Shown here piece by piece: positions 39,945 through 50,662 of a DNA stretch of 64,000 bases. The stretch is taken from assembly GCF_000754805.1 (NCBI RefSeq), contig NZ_KN150731.1, forward strand, positions 4,493,642-4,557,641. The letters run 5' to 3'. The notes under the pieces were generated by a model. The model was not told the DNA's origin, made no database searches, and was given only the letters and a program-made list of their open reading frames with translations. The DNA comes from Yersinia frederiksenii ATCC 33641. Its GTDB lineage: Bacteria; Pseudomonadota; Gammaproteobacteria; Enterobacterales; Enterobacteriaceae. Within the stretch, counting starts at the first letter, position 1; every line of letters begins with the position of its first letter. Both the position numbers and the translations under genes were made by a program.

Positions 39945-40586
39945 ATGACTGACAAAGCACATCAGTGCGTCATTATCGGGATAGCGGGTGCCTCAGCCTC
40001 CGGAAAAAGTCTTATCGCGAGTACGCTGTATCGTGAATTACGCGAACAGGTTGGTGATCAACATATTGGCGTCATTCCAGAGGATGGCTATTACAAAGAC
40101 CAGAGTCACCTATCGATGGAAGAGCGGGTCAAGACCAACTATGACCATCCTAGCGCCATGGATCACAACTTATTACTGGAACATCTGCAATCGCTAAAAG
40201 CGGGCAAGTCTGTTGAACTGCCACTTTACAGCTACACTGAGCACACCCGTAAAAAAGAAACCGTCCATTTAGAGCCGAAGAAAGTGATTATTCTGGAAGG
40301 GATCTTGCTGTTGACTGATATCCGCCTGCGTCAGGAGATGAACTTCTCAATCTTCGTTGATACCCCATTGGATATCTGCTTGATGCGACGTATGAAACGT
40401 GATGTTAATGAACGTGGTCGTTCAATGGATTCAGTGATGGCGCAATACCAGAAAACTGTGCGCCCAATGTTCCTGCAATTTATCGAACCCTCCAAGCAAT
40501 ATGCTGACATTATTGTTCCTCGTGGCGGCAAGAACCGAATTGCGATCGATATTCTAAAAGCGAAAATCAGCCAGTTCTTTGAGTAA
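39945..40586 (+). CDS. udk: Uridine kinase
   Basis: A 213-residue uridine/cytidine kinase of the salvage pathway. The P-loop is [11 protein letters not shown] at the N-terminus, followed by the [16 protein letters not shown] nucleoside-binding region and DHPSAMDH. The frame is open 37 codons further up into repeat DNA, but the family start ([15 protein letters not shown]) is at 39945 and gives the usual length of about 213. It is followed by dcd and asmA in E. coli order. Confidence 0.95.
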   Translation: MTDKAHQCVIIGIAGASASGKSLIASTLYRELREQVGDQHIGVIPEDGYYKDQSHLSMEERVKTNYDHPSAMDHNLLLEHLQSLKAGKSVELPLYSYTEHTRKKETVHLEPKKVIILEGILLLTDIRLRQEMNFSIFVDTPLDICLMRRMKRDVNERGRSMDSVMAQYQKTVRPMFLQFIEPSKQYADIIVPRGGKNRIAIDILKAKISQFFE

Positions 40587-40671
40587 TGTTCGTCTGGACC
40601 TTTGCTTATTAATATGGCAGCTTTCATAGTATGCAAGCTGTAACATGCGAATTTAAATGGAGATTTAAGCG

Positions 40672-41253
40672 ATGAGACTGTGCGATCGTGACATAGAAGC
40701 TTGGCTGGACAGCGGCAAATTGGGCATTGACCCCCGCCCGCCAGTAGAACGTATTAATGGGGCCACAGTCGACGTCCGCTTAGGCAACCAATTTCGCGTG
40801 TTCCGCGGCCACACCGCAGCATTCATTGATTTAAGCGGCCCGAAAGATGAAGTCAGCGCAGCCCTTGAACGAGTCATGAGCGATGAAATCAATCTGCCTG
40901 AAGGGGAGGCATTCTTCCTGCATCCCGGAGAACTGGCGCTGGCTGTCACGTTGGAGTCAGTCACTATTCCGGACGATCTGGTCGGCTGGCTTGATGGCCG
41001 TTCCTCTCTGGCTCGCCTTGGGTTAATGGTGCATGTGACTGCACACCGGATAGATCCCGGTTGGCAAGGCAGGATTGTGCTGGAGTTCTATAATTCAGGT
41101 AAGTTGCCATTGGCACTGCGTCCGGGGATGTTAATTGGCGCGCTGAGTTTTGAGCCACTCTCTGGACCGGCAGCCCGTCCTTACAATAGCCGTCAGGATG
41201 CAAAATATCGTGGTCAACAAGGTGCCGTAGCCAGTCGTATAGATAAAGACTAG
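40672..41253 (+). CDS. dcd: dCTP deaminase
   Basis: A 193-residue trimeric dCTP deaminase that makes dUTP from dCTP and so feeds thymidylate synthesis. The family blocks [11 protein letters not shown], the catalytic [14 protein letters not shown] with its Glu partner further on ([15 protein letters not shown]) and [16 protein letters not shown] at the end are present. Length equals that of E. coli Dcd. GGAGA precedes the ATG. Confidence 0.96.
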   Translation: MRLCDRDIEAWLDSGKLGIDPRPPVERINGATVDVRLGNQFRVFRGHTAAFIDLSGPKDEVSAALERVMSDEINLPEGEAFFLHPGELALAVTLESVTIPDDLVGWLDGRSSLARLGLMVHVTAHRIDPGWQGRIVLEFYNSGKLPLALRPGMLIGALSFEPLSGPAARPYNSRQDAKYRGQQGAVASRIDKD

Positions 41254-41317
41254 CCATTTTTCTCGCTGAGATTTTAGCCTGTTTGGGCTTTATCGCTTGT
41301 TTGGACAAGAGGATGTC

Positions 41318-43165
41318 ATGAGACGATTACTAACGACGTTAATTATCCTGCTCGTTGTATTAGTTGCGGGTATGAGCGCATTGGTATTGCTAGTAAATCC
41401 TAATGACTTTCGGGCGTACATGGTCAAACAAGTTGAACGGAAAAGTGGTTATCAACTGCAACTTGAAGGTGATTTACGTTGGCATGTCTGGCCGCAACTT
41501 AGCATTATTGCTGGCCGGACGGCACTAACCGCTCCCGGTGCTACCGCGCCCGTGGTCAGTGCTGAAAATATGCGTCTTGATGTCAAACTCTGGCCGCTAC
41601 TGTCGCATCAGCTTGATATTAAACAGGTGATGTTAAAAGGGGCGGTTATCCGCTTAACCCCTGACAGTGAAATTCAACAACAGCCGGGGGCACCGGTTGC
41701 ACCACGTGGCAATGCACCGGTTGATGAGCATCGGGCCTGGAAACTCGATATCAATAAAGTCCAGGTTGCGGATAGCTTGCTGATTTGGCAACGAACAGAC
41801 AATGATCAAGTCAATGTTCGCGATATTAATCTTGAACTGCAACAAGACTCGCAGCGGCAAGTCCATATCACTCTTTCTGGCCGTGTTAACCGAAATCAAC
41901 GGGATGTCAGTTTCTCGATGGCCGCTGATGCCGATATGGGCCGTTACCCACAGCTTTTCAGCGCCAATATCAACCAATTTACTTATAAATTGGAAGGGGC
42001 GGATATCCCCGTTGCTGGTGTGAGCGGGGAGGGGGCATTACAAGCCAGTTATCAGAGTGATATTCAGCAATTATTGCTGAATAAGCTGAGTTTCTCGGCG
42101 AATGACAACCAGTTAACTGGGAGTGCTAAAGCCACATTGGGTGACGTACCTGACTATGTCATCAATCTGGCAGCTGACAATCTTAACTTGGATACTATCT
42201 TCGGTTGGGAGCCTAAAAACACGGCGAATAGTCAAGACGTGGTGAAACAACCCGGCGTAACCGCACCGGTTATTGCGGTTCAGGCTGATGATGATGTTGG
42301 GCAGGATTTACGGGCATTACGTGACTTTACTGCACAAATTAAACTCACTGCGAATAATTTGGTTTATCGCGCCATCAACGTCAGCCAACTAAATTTGCAA
42401 GCATCAAACCAACGCGGTGATGTACAAATCACTCACTTAACTGGCAATGCCTTAGGGGGGGATTTCTCTCTACCGGGGTCGCTGGATGTGACGGGTAAGA
42501 AGGTGTTAGCTGCGGTTAACCCGGTGATAAATAATATGGAATTGGGCCCGGTGTTATTGGCCGCAAGTTTGCCGCAGATGATGACCGGTAAATTCTCCAT
42601 GAAAGCGCAGTTGTCTGGTGATGGCATCGATGCTGAGGCATTCAACCACCGCTGGAAAGGGGACGCACAGTTCAGTATGAATGGTGCGCAGTTACAGGGA
42701 CTTAATATTCAACAGCTTATCCAGCAGGCTGTGACTCGCAGCTCCAGCGATGTCAAAGGTCAGGAGCGCTATGAGCGCTACACCGAGGTTAAACAACTGC
42801 AAGCGAAACTGACCCTGAATAGAGGGAAAGTTGACGTAAGTAGCCTCAGTGCTGACTCAACCTTGATCGCCATTAAAGGTCGTGGGGAACTCAATTTAGC
42901 ACAGCAGCAATCTGACATGAATTTGTCCGTACGAGTGATGCAAGGCTGGAGTGGAGAAGATAACTTGGTTAAGTTTTTGCAAAATACTGATATTCCACTG
43001 CGTATTTATGGGCCGTGGACTCAGCTTAGTTATCAATTGAATGTTGAACAGCTTTTGCGTAATGAATTACAGCAACGTGCGAAAAAAGCACTTAACGACT
43101 GGGCTGAACGTAATCAAGAGAATCGCGCGCGTAAGGACATTAGAAAGCTTATTGATAAGCTTTAA
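41318..43165 (+). CDS. asmA: AsmA, outer-membrane assembly-related protein
   Basis: A 615-residue AsmA protein: an N-terminal membrane anchor (about residues 3-25) followed by a periplasmic domain (FRAYMVKQVERKSGY) and a C-terminal AsmA region (WKGDAQFSMNGAQLQGLNIQQLIQQA). AsmA-like proteins belong to the group of bridge-like lipid transport proteins; E. coli asmA mutations suppress outer-membrane porin assembly defects. The frame is open seven codons further up, but AGAGGA before the ATG at 41318 and the E. coli length of 617 support this start. Confidence 0.93.
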   Translation: MRRLLTTLIILLVVLVAGMSALVLLVNPNDFRAYMVKQVERKSGYQLQLEGDLRWHVWPQLSIIAGRTALTAPGATAPVVSAENMRLDVKLWPLLSHQLDIKQVMLKGAVIRLTPDSEIQQQPGAPVAPRGNAPVDEHRAWKLDINKVQVADSLLIWQRTDNDQVNVRDINLELQQDSQRQVHITLSGRVNRNQRDVSFSMAADADMGRYPQLFSANINQFTYKLEGADIPVAGVSGEGALQASYQSDIQQLLLNKLSFSANDNQLTGSAKATLGDVPDYVINLAADNLNLDTIFGWEPKNTANSQDVVKQPGVTAPVIAVQADDDVGQDLRALRDFTAQIKLTANNLVYRAINVSQLNLQASNQRGDVQITHLTGNALGGDFSLPGSLDVTGKKVLAAVNPVINNMELGPVLLAASLPQMMTGKFSMKAQLSGDGIDAEAFNHRWKGDAQFSMNGAQLQGLNIQQLIQQAVTRSSSDVKGQERYERYTEVKQLQAKLTLNRGKVDVSSLSADSTLIAIKGRGELNLAQQQSDMNLSVRVMQGWSGEDNLVKFLQNTDIPLRIYGPWTQLSYQLNVEQLLRNELQQRAKKALNDWAERNQENRARKDIRKLIDKL

Positions 43166-43172
43166 CTTGTCT

Positions 43173-43205
43173 ATCTCCTCCGATAAGTCGAGAGATTCAT
43201 CGGAG
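43173..43205 (+). terminator. Hairpin after asmA
   Basis: CTCCGAT (from 43176) pairs with ATCGGAG (to about 43205) just beyond the asmA stop. No T-run follows, so it is only a probable terminator. Confidence 0.45.
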
Positions 43206-43427
43206 GTAATGACCTTTCTTTGTTACCTTTCTGTTGTTGTATTGATCACCAACCTCACCTGTTTAAACATAAAATCCTCTCACCGGCTCACAAACTAATA
43301 TTTGTTTCTAAAATCTCGGCTAATAATTGATAGATGTCATAAACTCACCGGCTGACTTTGGGCAGAGTGCAGAGCTAATTCTGTATATTTACAAGAAAAA
43401 TCTTAATACAACATCCAGCAACAAATG

Positions 43428-43500
43428 ATAATGCCCAAGCACATGGTGTTGCAGGTAGCCAACAAGCTAATCCTCTGCGGCTTTATGGACGAAGGGAATA
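43428..43500 (+). repeat. Internally deleted copy of the intergenic element
   Basis: The reverse complement of this stretch begins CCTTCGTCC and contains GGATTAGCTTGTTGGCTACC, TGCAAC and TGGGCATTAT. It matches the left and right ends of the 124-bp element (CCTTCGTCC..GTTAGCT and TTGCTGGCTGCC..TGCAACGCC..TTGGGTTAT), with the central CACCCGAATC...GATGAG part missing. The remaining 353-bp gap before dcuC shows no clear FNR site. Confidence 0.5.
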
Positions 43501-43518
43501 TTCGGTGAGAGAGGGTAT

Positions 43519-44877
43519 ATGTTAGATCTTTTGATTGGGATTGTAGTGGCCGTCGGTGTGGGTCGCTATATTATTAAAGGCTATTCTGCCACTGGTGTAC
43601 TAATGGTGGGTGGCCTGCTGCTATTAATTATCAGTGCTTTGATGGGCAAGAGCGTGTTACCGGCCAGCGCAACCTCAACCGGTTGGCGCGCGACGGACAT
43701 TGTCGAGTATGTCAAAATTCTGCTGATGAGCCGTGGTGGCGATCTCGGCATGATGATCATGATGTTATGCGGTTTTGCCGCGTATATGACACATATCGGC
43801 GCAAATGATGTGGTGGTTAAGTTAGCATCTAAACCATTACAGATGATTAACTCCCCTTATTTATTGATGGTTGCGGCTTACATCATTGCCTGCTTGATGT
43901 CTTTAGCGGTGTCATCGGCCACTGGGTTAGGTGTGCTATTGATGGCCACATTGTTCCCAGTGATGGTTAACGTCGGTATCAGTCGTGGAGCGGCGGCGGC
44001 AATTTGTGCCTCACCTGCGGCGATTATTCTGGCCCCGACTTCTGGTGACGTCGTGTTGGCGGCACAAGCCTCTGAAATGCCATTGGTTGATTTTGCATTT
44101 AAAACCACGTTACCTATCTCCATTGCGGCTATCGTCTGCATGGCGATTGCTCACTTTTTCTGGCAGCGTTATCTGGATAATAAGAGCCAGGAAAAGCATG
44201 AGATGATGGATGTCAACGACATCACCACCAATGCGCCCGGTTTTTATGCCATCTTGCCATTTACCCCTATTCTCGGCGTGTTGATATTTGATGGTAAATG
44301 GGGGCCAGAGCTACACATCATCACAGTCTTGGTTATCTGTATGCTAATTGCCGCTGTGATTGAATTCTTACGTAGCTTCAATGCCAAATCTGTATTTAGC
44401 GGCCTTGAGGTTGCTTATCGTGGTATGGCCGATGCATTTGCGACTGTGGTGATGTTGTTGGTCGCTGCGGGGGTATTTGCACAGGGATTGAGTACTGTTG
44501 GTTTTATCAGCGGTCTAATTGGATTAGCGCAATCTTTTGGTACCGGTGGCATTATTATGATGCTGGTACTGGTGGTGATTACGATGCTGGCAGCAATGAC
44601 CACAGGCTCAGGTAATGCACCATTTTATGCGTTTGTGGAATTGATTCCGAAACTTGCTGCTCAAATGGGAATAAATCCAGCCTATCTGGTTATCCCTATG
44701 CTTCAAGCCTCGAATTTAGGGCGTACTTTATCCCCAGTTTCAGGTGTTGTGGTTGCCGTTGCAGGTATGGCAAAAATATCACCTTTCGAAGTGGTGAAAC
44801 GAACCTCAGTACCGGTTCTGGTCGGGTTAATTGTGGTGATTGTGGCAACTGAGATTTTGGTGCCAGTACACTTATAA
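43519..44877 (+). CDS. dcuC: Anaerobic C4-dicarboxylate transporter DcuC
   Basis: A 452-residue membrane protein with about 12 segments, nearly identical in pattern to E. coli DcuC (461 residues): RYIIKGYSATGVL, the MSRGGDLGMMIMMLCGFAAYMTH block, SSATGLGVLLMATLFPVM and LGRTLSPVSGVVVAVAGM. DcuC exports succinate during fermentation and can exchange C4-dicarboxylates. The C-terminal tail is about eight residues shorter than in E. coli. It is convergent with yegH and shares a bidirectional terminator. Start has GAGAGGG upstream. Confidence 0.96.
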   Translation: MLDLLIGIVVAVGVGRYIIKGYSATGVLMVGGLLLLIISALMGKSVLPASATSTGWRATDIVEYVKILLMSRGGDLGMMIMMLCGFAAYMTHIGANDVVVKLASKPLQMINSPYLLMVAAYIIACLMSLAVSSATGLGVLLMATLFPVMVNVGISRGAAAAICASPAAIILAPTSGDVVLAAQASEMPLVDFAFKTTLPISIAAIVCMAIAHFFWQRYLDNKSQEKHEMMDVNDITTNAPGFYAILPFTPILGVLIFDGKWGPELHIITVLVICMLIAAVIEFLRSFNAKSVFSGLEVAYRGMADAFATVVMLLVAAGVFAQGLSTVGFISGLIGLAQSFGTGGIIMMLVLVVITMLAAMTTGSGNAPFYAFVELIPKLAAQMGINPAYLVIPMLQASNLGRTLSPVSGVVVAVAGMAKISPFEVVKRTSVPVLVGLIVVIVATEILVPVHL

Positions 44878-44894
44878 TATCAATATGAATCGAT

Positions 44895-44933
44895 AAAAAA
44901 GCCGGGGGCGATATGCCACCCGGCTTTATTTTT
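44895..44933. terminator. Bidirectional terminator between dcuC and yegH
   Basis: AAAGCCGGG (44898-44906) pairs with CCCGGCTTT (44919-44927), flanked by A6 on the left and ATTTTT on the right, so it has the right T-run in both directions. Confidence 0.88.
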
Positions 44934-44983
44934 GATGACTTACTGGGCCAATTTTAGCCGTCTGAATTTACACCGCAGGCCAG

Positions 44984-46570
44984 TTACACTTCATAATCAG
45001 GATCTGGCACTTTCAACGGCGTTATTTTGACCTTTAATATACGGTGACTGCTCACTTCTAAAGGTTCAAAAAGATAGTCACCAATCTTCAACTGATCGCC
45101 AACCTGAGGTATCCGCTGGGTATATTCCATCAATAATCCAGCCAGGGTGTGATACTCGCGTTTATCATCAATTGGCAATGGTATGTAGAGCACTAAATCT
45201 TCCAGTGGCATATAGCCGTTCGCAATCCAACAACCCTCTTCAGTTTGCTGAATATCGTGGCGGGCATCTAATTCTTCACCAGCTACTGGCAGATTACCTG
45301 CAATGGTCTCCATCACGTCGGTTAGGGTGACAACCCCTTCGATGGAACCAAACTCGTCAACCACAAAGGCGAAATGCGTTTGTGCCTGGCGGAATTGCTC
45401 AAGCGCCATCAACAGCGAAACTTGCTCAGGGAAAATCAACGGCTGACGAATCAATGCCCGTAAATCGAGTTTCTCATCTGATAATTGCTGTCTCAGCAAA
45501 TCAATTACGTGAATAACACCCAAAGGTTCATCTGTCGAGCTATCCTCGGTGACAACGATTCGGGTGTGCAGATTTTTTGTCAGCAATTGGGTCAGTTTTT
45601 CAGGTGGATCATTAAGGTCCAGATATTCAACATCATGGCGTGATGTCATGATGCTACTGACCGTACGTTGGGCCAACCCTAACACCCGCTCTATCATCCG
45701 GCGCTCTTGCTCATTGAACACCTCCTGACCCGTGCTGGTATTATCCGCAATCAGATTAGCTGTATGGTTATCCAATTCAGCCTCTTCATGTTTGCCACTT
45801 AGCATTCGCAACACGGCTTCTGCGGTCCTTTCACGCAATGGACGTACAGTCGACAGAAAACGACGGCGGTTAAATTGCGCAAACTGATTCAGTGACTCAA
45901 TGATGACTGAGAAACCAATTGCTGCGTACAGATAACCTTTCGGAATATGGTAGCCAAAGCCCTCGGCCACCAAACTGAAGCCGATCATCAGTAAGAAACT
46001 CAAACAGAGAATCACAATGGTTGGATGTGCATTCACAAAGCGAGTCAACGACTTACTGGCTAACAGCATCAAACCAATGGCAATACAGACGGCAGCCATC
46101 ATGACGGCGAGGTGATCTACCATACCGACGGCAGTAATCACCGAATCGAGAGAGAAGATGGCATCTAACACCACAATCTGAGCCACTACTGGCCAGAAGC
46201 GTGCACCTTTACGTTGTTGGTTTTGTTGATGATCTTTTCCTTCAAGGCGTTCATTGAGCTCCATCGTGGCTTTAAATAGCAGGAATACCCCCCCGATGAG
46301 CATAATCAGGTCACGCGCACTGAATGAGTGCTCGGAAATAGTGACCAAAGGCGCTGTCAATGTCGCCAACCACGAGATACTGGCCAACAGCACCAGACGC
46401 ATCAAAAGTGCACACAGTAGACCTGTGACTCGGGCCTTATCCCGCAGATGGCGGGGCAGTTTTTCCGCCAAAATGGCAATAAATATCAGGTTGTCAATAC
46501 CTAACACAATTTCGAGCACAACTAGCGTCGCCAGCCCTGCCCAAATAGTAGGATCTGCGATCCACTCCAT
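44984..46570 (-). CDS. yegH: TerC-family membrane protein with CBS and CorC domains (YegH)
   Basis: A 528-residue protein with three parts: an N-terminal TerC-like membrane domain of about seven segments (residues 1-245; [15 protein letters not shown] and [20 protein letters not shown] carry the acidic metal-site residues), a CBS pair (about 300-425) and a C-terminal CorC/HlyC domain (about 435-520). Similarity to E. coli YegH (527 residues) is high. TerC-like proteins have been tied to manganese export; YegH itself is uncharacterised. In E. coli yegH is next to asmA, and here dcuC stands between them. Confidence 0.92.
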   Translation of the reverse strand: MEWIADPTIWAGLATLVVLEIVLGIDNLIFIAILAEKLPRHLRDKARVTGLLCALLMRLVLLASISWLATLTAPLVTISEHSFSARDLIMLIGGVFLLFKATMELNERLEGKDHQQNQQRKGARFWPVVAQIVVLDAIFSLDSVITAVGMVDHLAVMMAAVCIAIGLMLLASKSLTRFVNAHPTIVILCLSFLLMIGFSLVAEGFGYHIPKGYLYAAIGFSVIIESLNQFAQFNRRRFLSTVRPLRERTAEAVLRMLSGKHEEAELDNHTANLIADNTSTGQEVFNEQERRMIERVLGLAQRTVSSIMTSRHDVEYLDLNDPPEKLTQLLTKNLHTRIVVTEDSSTDEPLGVIHVIDLLRQQLSDEKLDLRALIRQPLIFPEQVSLLMALEQFRQAQTHFAFVVDEFGSIEGVVTLTDVMETIAGNLPVAGEELDARHDIQQTEEGCWIANGYMPLEDLVLYIPLPIDDKREYHTLAGLLMEYTQRIPQVGDQLKIGDYLFEPLEVSSHRILKVKITPLKVPDPDYEV

Positions 46571-46910
46571 ATATCTAACTTCACCTTTTATTTTTACGGC
46601 TTATGCCGCCAAAGCGAATAATGGGCGCATAACATGAAATTTTCAAATTTAAATATAAGAAATAGATGATATTGCCGACCCAAGAATACAGGTACAGAAA
46701 ATAAGCGTAAATCTGTAACCTTTTGAAATAAATGGTTAAATAAAAAATAAAACATTGAGGAAATAAACAAGACTAACAGACATTTCCTAGTTAAATTTAA
46801 TGATATATAATAGATAATCAGTAGAAACAATTATGTGAGCATAATTTGCTCAACAGAGCCATACATTTATAATATTAGTTATACATGCGAAATGTTCTGG
46901 ATATGATCTA

Positions 46911-46953
46911 GTAGCTATTGGTAGCTGTGAAGCCAAGGGCGGTAGCGTTGTTA
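46911..46953 (+). promoter_or_regulatory. JUMPstart sequence with ops element
   Basis: The stretch contains GGTAGCTGTGAAGCCAAGGG and, at 46938-46948, the exact ops element GGCGGTAGCGT. JUMPstart/ops in the leader recruits RfaH to RNA polymerase and allows it to read through long surface-polysaccharide operons. It lies about 110 bases before manC. The other sequence of this 489-bp gap (46571-47059) is AT-rich and has no gene. Confidence 0.95.
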
Positions 46954-47059
46954 AATCAATTAAGTATGCTGATTATTATTTCATATGAAATGATTACCGT
47001 TCTCATTTGAAATGTGGCATTTCTAGTAGTATGCAACTTTATAGTGATAAGGATATAGG

Positions 47060-48475
47060 ATGTTACTTCCGGTGATTATGGCGGGTGGAACGGGTAGTCG
47101 TCTGTGGCCGATGTCAAGAGAGCTTTATCCTAAGCAGTTTTTACGCTTGCATGGGGTAAATTCAATGCTGCAGGAGACTGTAAATCGCCTGGAGGGGATT
47201 TCTGTTAGAGAGCCGGTCGTCATTTGTAATGAAGAGCATCGTTTCTTAGTGGCCGAACAGTTGCGGCAAATAAATAAACTGTCACACAATATAATATTAG
47301 AGCCTGTCGGACGGAATACGGCTCCTGCCATTGCGTTAGCTGCACTAAACGCTGTCTCCCAAGGTGACGATCCAATAATGTTAGTGTTGGCCGCGGATCA
47401 CATCATTAATGACTGTGATGCTTTCCATCAAGCCGTGACCAAGGCTATCCCGTTTGCTAAGAAAGACAGTTTGGTCACCTTCGGAATTGTTCCAACAGGC
47501 CCAGAAACGGGCTATGGCTATATACAGCGTGGTGAAGCGACTGTTACTGATATCTCTGAAGCTTTCAAAGTTGAGCGTTTTGTCGAAAAGCCTAATTTAA
47601 AAACTGCAGAGCAGTATATTAATTCTGGTGAGTACTATTGGAATAGCGGTATGTTTATGTTCCGCGCTAAGCGATATATTCAAGAATTAGAAAAGTTCAG
47701 ACCTGATATTCTCGATGCCTGCAAAGCGGCGATGAAGGATTCGGACTCGGACAAGGATTTTATTACTATCGATAAAGATAAGTTCAGTGTCTGTCCAGAT
47801 GAGTCTATTGATTATGCTGTGATGGAGCAAACTAATAGCGCGGTGGTGGTACCGCTTGATGCGGGCTGGAGCGATGTTGGCTCCTGGTCTGCACTATGGG
47901 ATGTGAGTAACAAAGATAAGTCAGGTAATGCTGTTACCGGCGACACATTCCTACATGATACCCAAAATTGCTACATTAATACTGATGAAAAATTAGTTGC
48001 TGCGGTAGGAGTCGATAACTTAGTCATTGTCAGTACTAAAGATGCCGTGTTGGTAGTAGATAAATCTAAGGTGCAAGACGTTAAAAAAATTGTTGAACAT
48101 CTTAAGTTGAAAAAACGCAGTGAATATCGCCGCCATAGGGAAACATATCGCCCTTGGGGACGGAGCGATATCATTGTTAATGAACAGCGCTTTAATGTTA
48201 ACCGCATCACGGTCAAACCTGGTGGGGCATTTTCTATGCAGATGCATCATCATCGAGCAGAACATTGGATTGTGTTATCCGGCACTGCAAAAGTGACCAT
48301 CGCGGACAAGACATTCTTAATTACTGAGAATCAGTCAACTTTTATTCCCATTGGTTCCCTCCATATGCTAGAAAATCCAGGTAAAATTCCACTTGAACTC
48401 ATTGAGGTTCAGTCAGGTTCCTACTTAGGTGATGATGATATTATCAGAATTAAAGACCACTATGGCCGTTGCTGA
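47060..48475 (+). CDS. manC: Mannose-1-phosphate guanylyltransferase (type II PMI-like)
   Basis: A 471-residue ManC. The N-terminal nucleotidyltransferase has [21 protein letters not shown] and makes GDP-mannose from mannose 1-phosphate and GTP. The C-terminal cupin ([16 protein letters not shown]) is the type II phosphomannose isomerase fold; whether that domain is active here is unknown. It is the first gene after the ops element, and manB follows at 13 bp. Together they supply the GDP-mannose used by Gmd and Rmd downstream. AAGGATATAGG precedes the ATG. Confidence 0.95.
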   Translation: MLLPVIMAGGTGSRLWPMSRELYPKQFLRLHGVNSMLQETVNRLEGISVREPVVICNEEHRFLVAEQLRQINKLSHNIILEPVGRNTAPAIALAALNAVSQGDDPIMLVLAADHIINDCDAFHQAVTKAIPFAKKDSLVTFGIVPTGPETGYGYIQRGEATVTDISEAFKVERFVEKPNLKTAEQYINSGEYYWNSGMFMFRAKRYIQELEKFRPDILDACKAAMKDSDSDKDFITIDKDKFSVCPDESIDYAVMEQTNSAVVVPLDAGWSDVGSWSALWDVSNKDKSGNAVTGDTFLHDTQNCYINTDEKLVAAVGVDNLVIVSTKDAVLVVDKSKVQDVKKIVEHLKLKKRSEYRRHRETYRPWGRSDIIVNEQRFNVNRITVKPGGAFSMQMHHHRAEHWIVLSGTAKVTIADKTFLITENQSTFIPIGSLHMLENPGKIPLELIEVQSGSYLGDDDIIRIKDHYGRC

Positions 48476-48488
48476 TTTCGAGGGAACA

Positions 48489-49865
48489 ATGAATACCTTA
48501 ACGTGTTTTAAAGCTTATGATATCCGTGGTCAATTAGGCACAGAACTGAATGAGGATATTGCTTACCGTATTGGCCGAGCTTTTGGTGAATATTTAAAGC
48601 CCAAAACTATTGTTGTCGGTGGCGATGTCCGGTTAACCAGTGAAGCATTAAAAATGGCATTGGCCGAAGGGCTGATGGATGCTGGTAGTGATATCTTAGA
48701 TATTGGTTTAAGCGGGACTGAAGAGATTTACTTCGCTACGTTTCATTTAGGTGTGGATGGCGGAATCGAAGTGACTGCGAGTCATAATCCGATGAACTAC
48801 AACGGTATGAAGTTGGTTCGAGAAGATGCTAAGCCTATTAGCGGTGACACTGGTCTACATGATATCCAAAGACTCGCAGAAGAAAATAATTTCGCAGTAC
48901 CAGATCAAAGTAAAAGAGGAAGTTATAAGAAGATCTCGATACTCAATGAATACGTAGATCATCTGATGGGTTATATCGATTTTAAAAACTTTACCAGGCC
49001 TTTGAAACTCGTAATTAATTCCGGCAATGGCGCGGCCGGACATGTTATCGATGAAATTGAAAAACGCTTCGTTGCTGCACACCTTCCCATCGAATTAGTC
49101 AAAGTTCACCATCATCCTGATGGCCATTTCCCAAATGGTATTCCTAACCCTCTACTGCCTGAGTGCCGAGCTGATACAGAGAAATCTGTTATTGAGTCTG
49201 GTGCAGATATCGGGATCGCATTTGATGGGGATTTTGACCGCTGCTTCCTATTTGATGAAAGTGGAGAGTTTATTGAAGGCTACTATATTGTAGGCCTCTT
49301 AGGCGAAGCTTTCTTACAGAAAGAAAAGGGAGCAAAAATAATTCATGACCCGCGGTTAACCTGGAATACGGTCGACATTATCTCTAAAGCTGGCGGCATT
49401 CCTGTTATGTCTAAGACGGGCCATGCTTTTATCAAGGAAAGAATGCGTAAAGAAGATGCAATATACGGTGGAGAAATGAGTGCGCATCACTATTTTCGCG
49501 ATTTTGCATACTGCGATAGCGGAATGATTCCATGGCTGTTAGTGGCTGAATTACTTAGCGTTAAAAACAAATCTTTAAGCCAATTGGTTGGTGATCGTAT
49601 GCGTGCATTTCCTGCTTCAGGTGAAATTAACCGTAAACTAACAGATGCAAAAAGCCGTATTGCTCAAATTAGAGCTATTTACGAACCGGATGCTGTCAAT
49701 GTTGATTTCACCGATGGTATCAGTATTGAATACAGTGACTGGCGATTTAATCTAAGAACTTCAAATACAGAGCCAGTAGTACGTCTAAATGTTGAGTCAA
49801 TAGGAAATACAGTATTGATGAATAATAAGACCAAAGAGATTTTAGAATTGTTGGCAGGGGAGTAA
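48489..49865 (+). CDS. manB: Phosphomannomutase ManB
   Basis: A 458-residue alpha-D-phosphohexomutase that converts mannose 6-phosphate to mannose 1-phosphate. The phosphoserine loop is [12 protein letters not shown] with the active Ser at residue 98; the metal site is [18 protein letters not shown] and [12 protein letters not shown] (phosphate grip) follow. A longer open frame begins at 48429 inside manC, but GAGGGA before the ATG at 48489 and the family N-terminus (FKAYDIRG) fix the start. It belongs to the GDP-mannose supply part of the cluster. Confidence 0.95.
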   Translation: MNTLTCFKAYDIRGQLGTELNEDIAYRIGRAFGEYLKPKTIVVGGDVRLTSEALKMALAEGLMDAGSDILDIGLSGTEEIYFATFHLGVDGGIEVTASHNPMNYNGMKLVREDAKPISGDTGLHDIQRLAEENNFAVPDQSKRGSYKKISILNEYVDHLMGYIDFKNFTRPLKLVINSGNGAAGHVIDEIEKRFVAAHLPIELVKVHHHPDGHFPNGIPNPLLPECRADTEKSVIESGADIGIAFDGDFDRCFLFDESGEFIEGYYIVGLLGEAFLQKEKGAKIIHDPRLTWNTVDIISKAGGIPVMSKTGHAFIKERMRKEDAIYGGEMSAHHYFRDFAYCDSGMIPWLLVAELLSVKNKSLSQLVGDRMRAFPASGEINRKLTDAKSRIAQIRAIYEPDAVNVDFTDGISIEYSDWRFNLRTSNTEPVVRLNVESIGNTVLMNNKTKEILELLAGE

Positions 49866-49867
49866 TT

Positions 49868-50662
49868 GTGAAAGAGATGCTATTGGCTATTTATCGCTAT
49901 AGAGGCTTTATTTTAGGTAGTGTGCAACGTGAATTTCAGGCAAAATACCAAAAAAGTATGCTAGGTGCTACATGGCTTGTTTTACAGCCACTGTCAATGA
50001 TTCTAGTATACACTTTAGTCTTTTCTCAGGTAATGAAAGCTCGCTTACCAGGTGATGTAGGGACATTTTCCTACAGCATATATCTATGTATCGGTATTAT
50101 TACATGGGGGCTTTTTGCTGAGATAGTAGGGCGGGGACAGAATGTTTTTATTGAAAATGCTGGTTTATTGAAAAAGCTAAATTTCCCTAAGATATGTTTA
50201 CCCATTATTGTTGTATTGTCCGCACTTATTAATTTTATTATTATATTTTCATTGTTTGTTGTTTTTTTGATTGTAACTGGTAATTTCCATCCTATTTCTA
50301 TAATAGTCTTAATTATACCTCTTGTAATTCAAGTGTTATTTGCAACAGGGCTTGGCATTTCTCTAGGCGTAATAAACGTATTCTTTAGAGATGTTGGTCA
50401 ATTTGTAACAGTGCTACTTCAGTTTTGGTTTTGGTTCACTCCTATTGTCTATGTAATGAGTACTTTACCAAAAGGTGCACAATCCTTATTAAGGTTTAAT
50501 CCTATGGCTGTCTTAGTTGATAATTATCAACAAATAATTATAAAGCAGCATATGCCCAATTGGTCTGCATTATGGCCTGTAGCGACAATAGCTGTTTTCC
50601 TCTGTATTTTGGGTATGTATCTATTTAGAAAACATTCAGCAGATATGGTGGATGAATTGTAA
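49868..50662 (+). CDS. wzm: O-polysaccharide ABC transporter permease Wzm
   Basis: A 264-residue ABC-2 type permease with about six membrane segments. The N-terminal block RYRGFILGSVQREFQAKYQKSMLGATWLVLQP (first part shown in two pieces in the family) identifies polysaccharide exporters. It exports the undecaprenyl-linked glycan across the inner membrane with Wzt. The start is a GTG with GGGGAG five bases upstream, at the end of manB. Its stop overlaps the ATG of wzt by one base. From here to 60.5 kb the DNA is strikingly AT-rich. Confidence 0.92.
   Translation: MKEMLLAIYRYRGFILGSVQREFQAKYQKSMLGATWLVLQPLSMILVYTLVFSQVMKARLPGDVGTFSYSIYLCIGIITWGLFAEIVGRGQNVFIENAGLLKKLNFPKICLPIIVVLSALINFIIIFSLFVVFLIVTGNFHPISIIVLIIPLVIQVLFATGLGISLGVINVFFRDVGQFVTVLLQFWFWFTPIVYVMSTLPKGAQSLLRFNPMAVLVDNYQQIIIKQHMPNWSALWPVATIAVFLCILGMYLFRKHSADMVDEL

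Noticed and set aside
43240-43350. FNR box for dcuC (TTGATCACC and TTGATAGATGTCAT)
   Set aside because: Each has only one good half-site of TTGAT-N4-ATCAA, so I do not call it.
46571-46910. A small gene or insertion-sequence remnant in the AT-rich stretch before manC
   Set aside because: Only short open frames without ribosome sites are seen, and no inverted repeats or transposase motifs.
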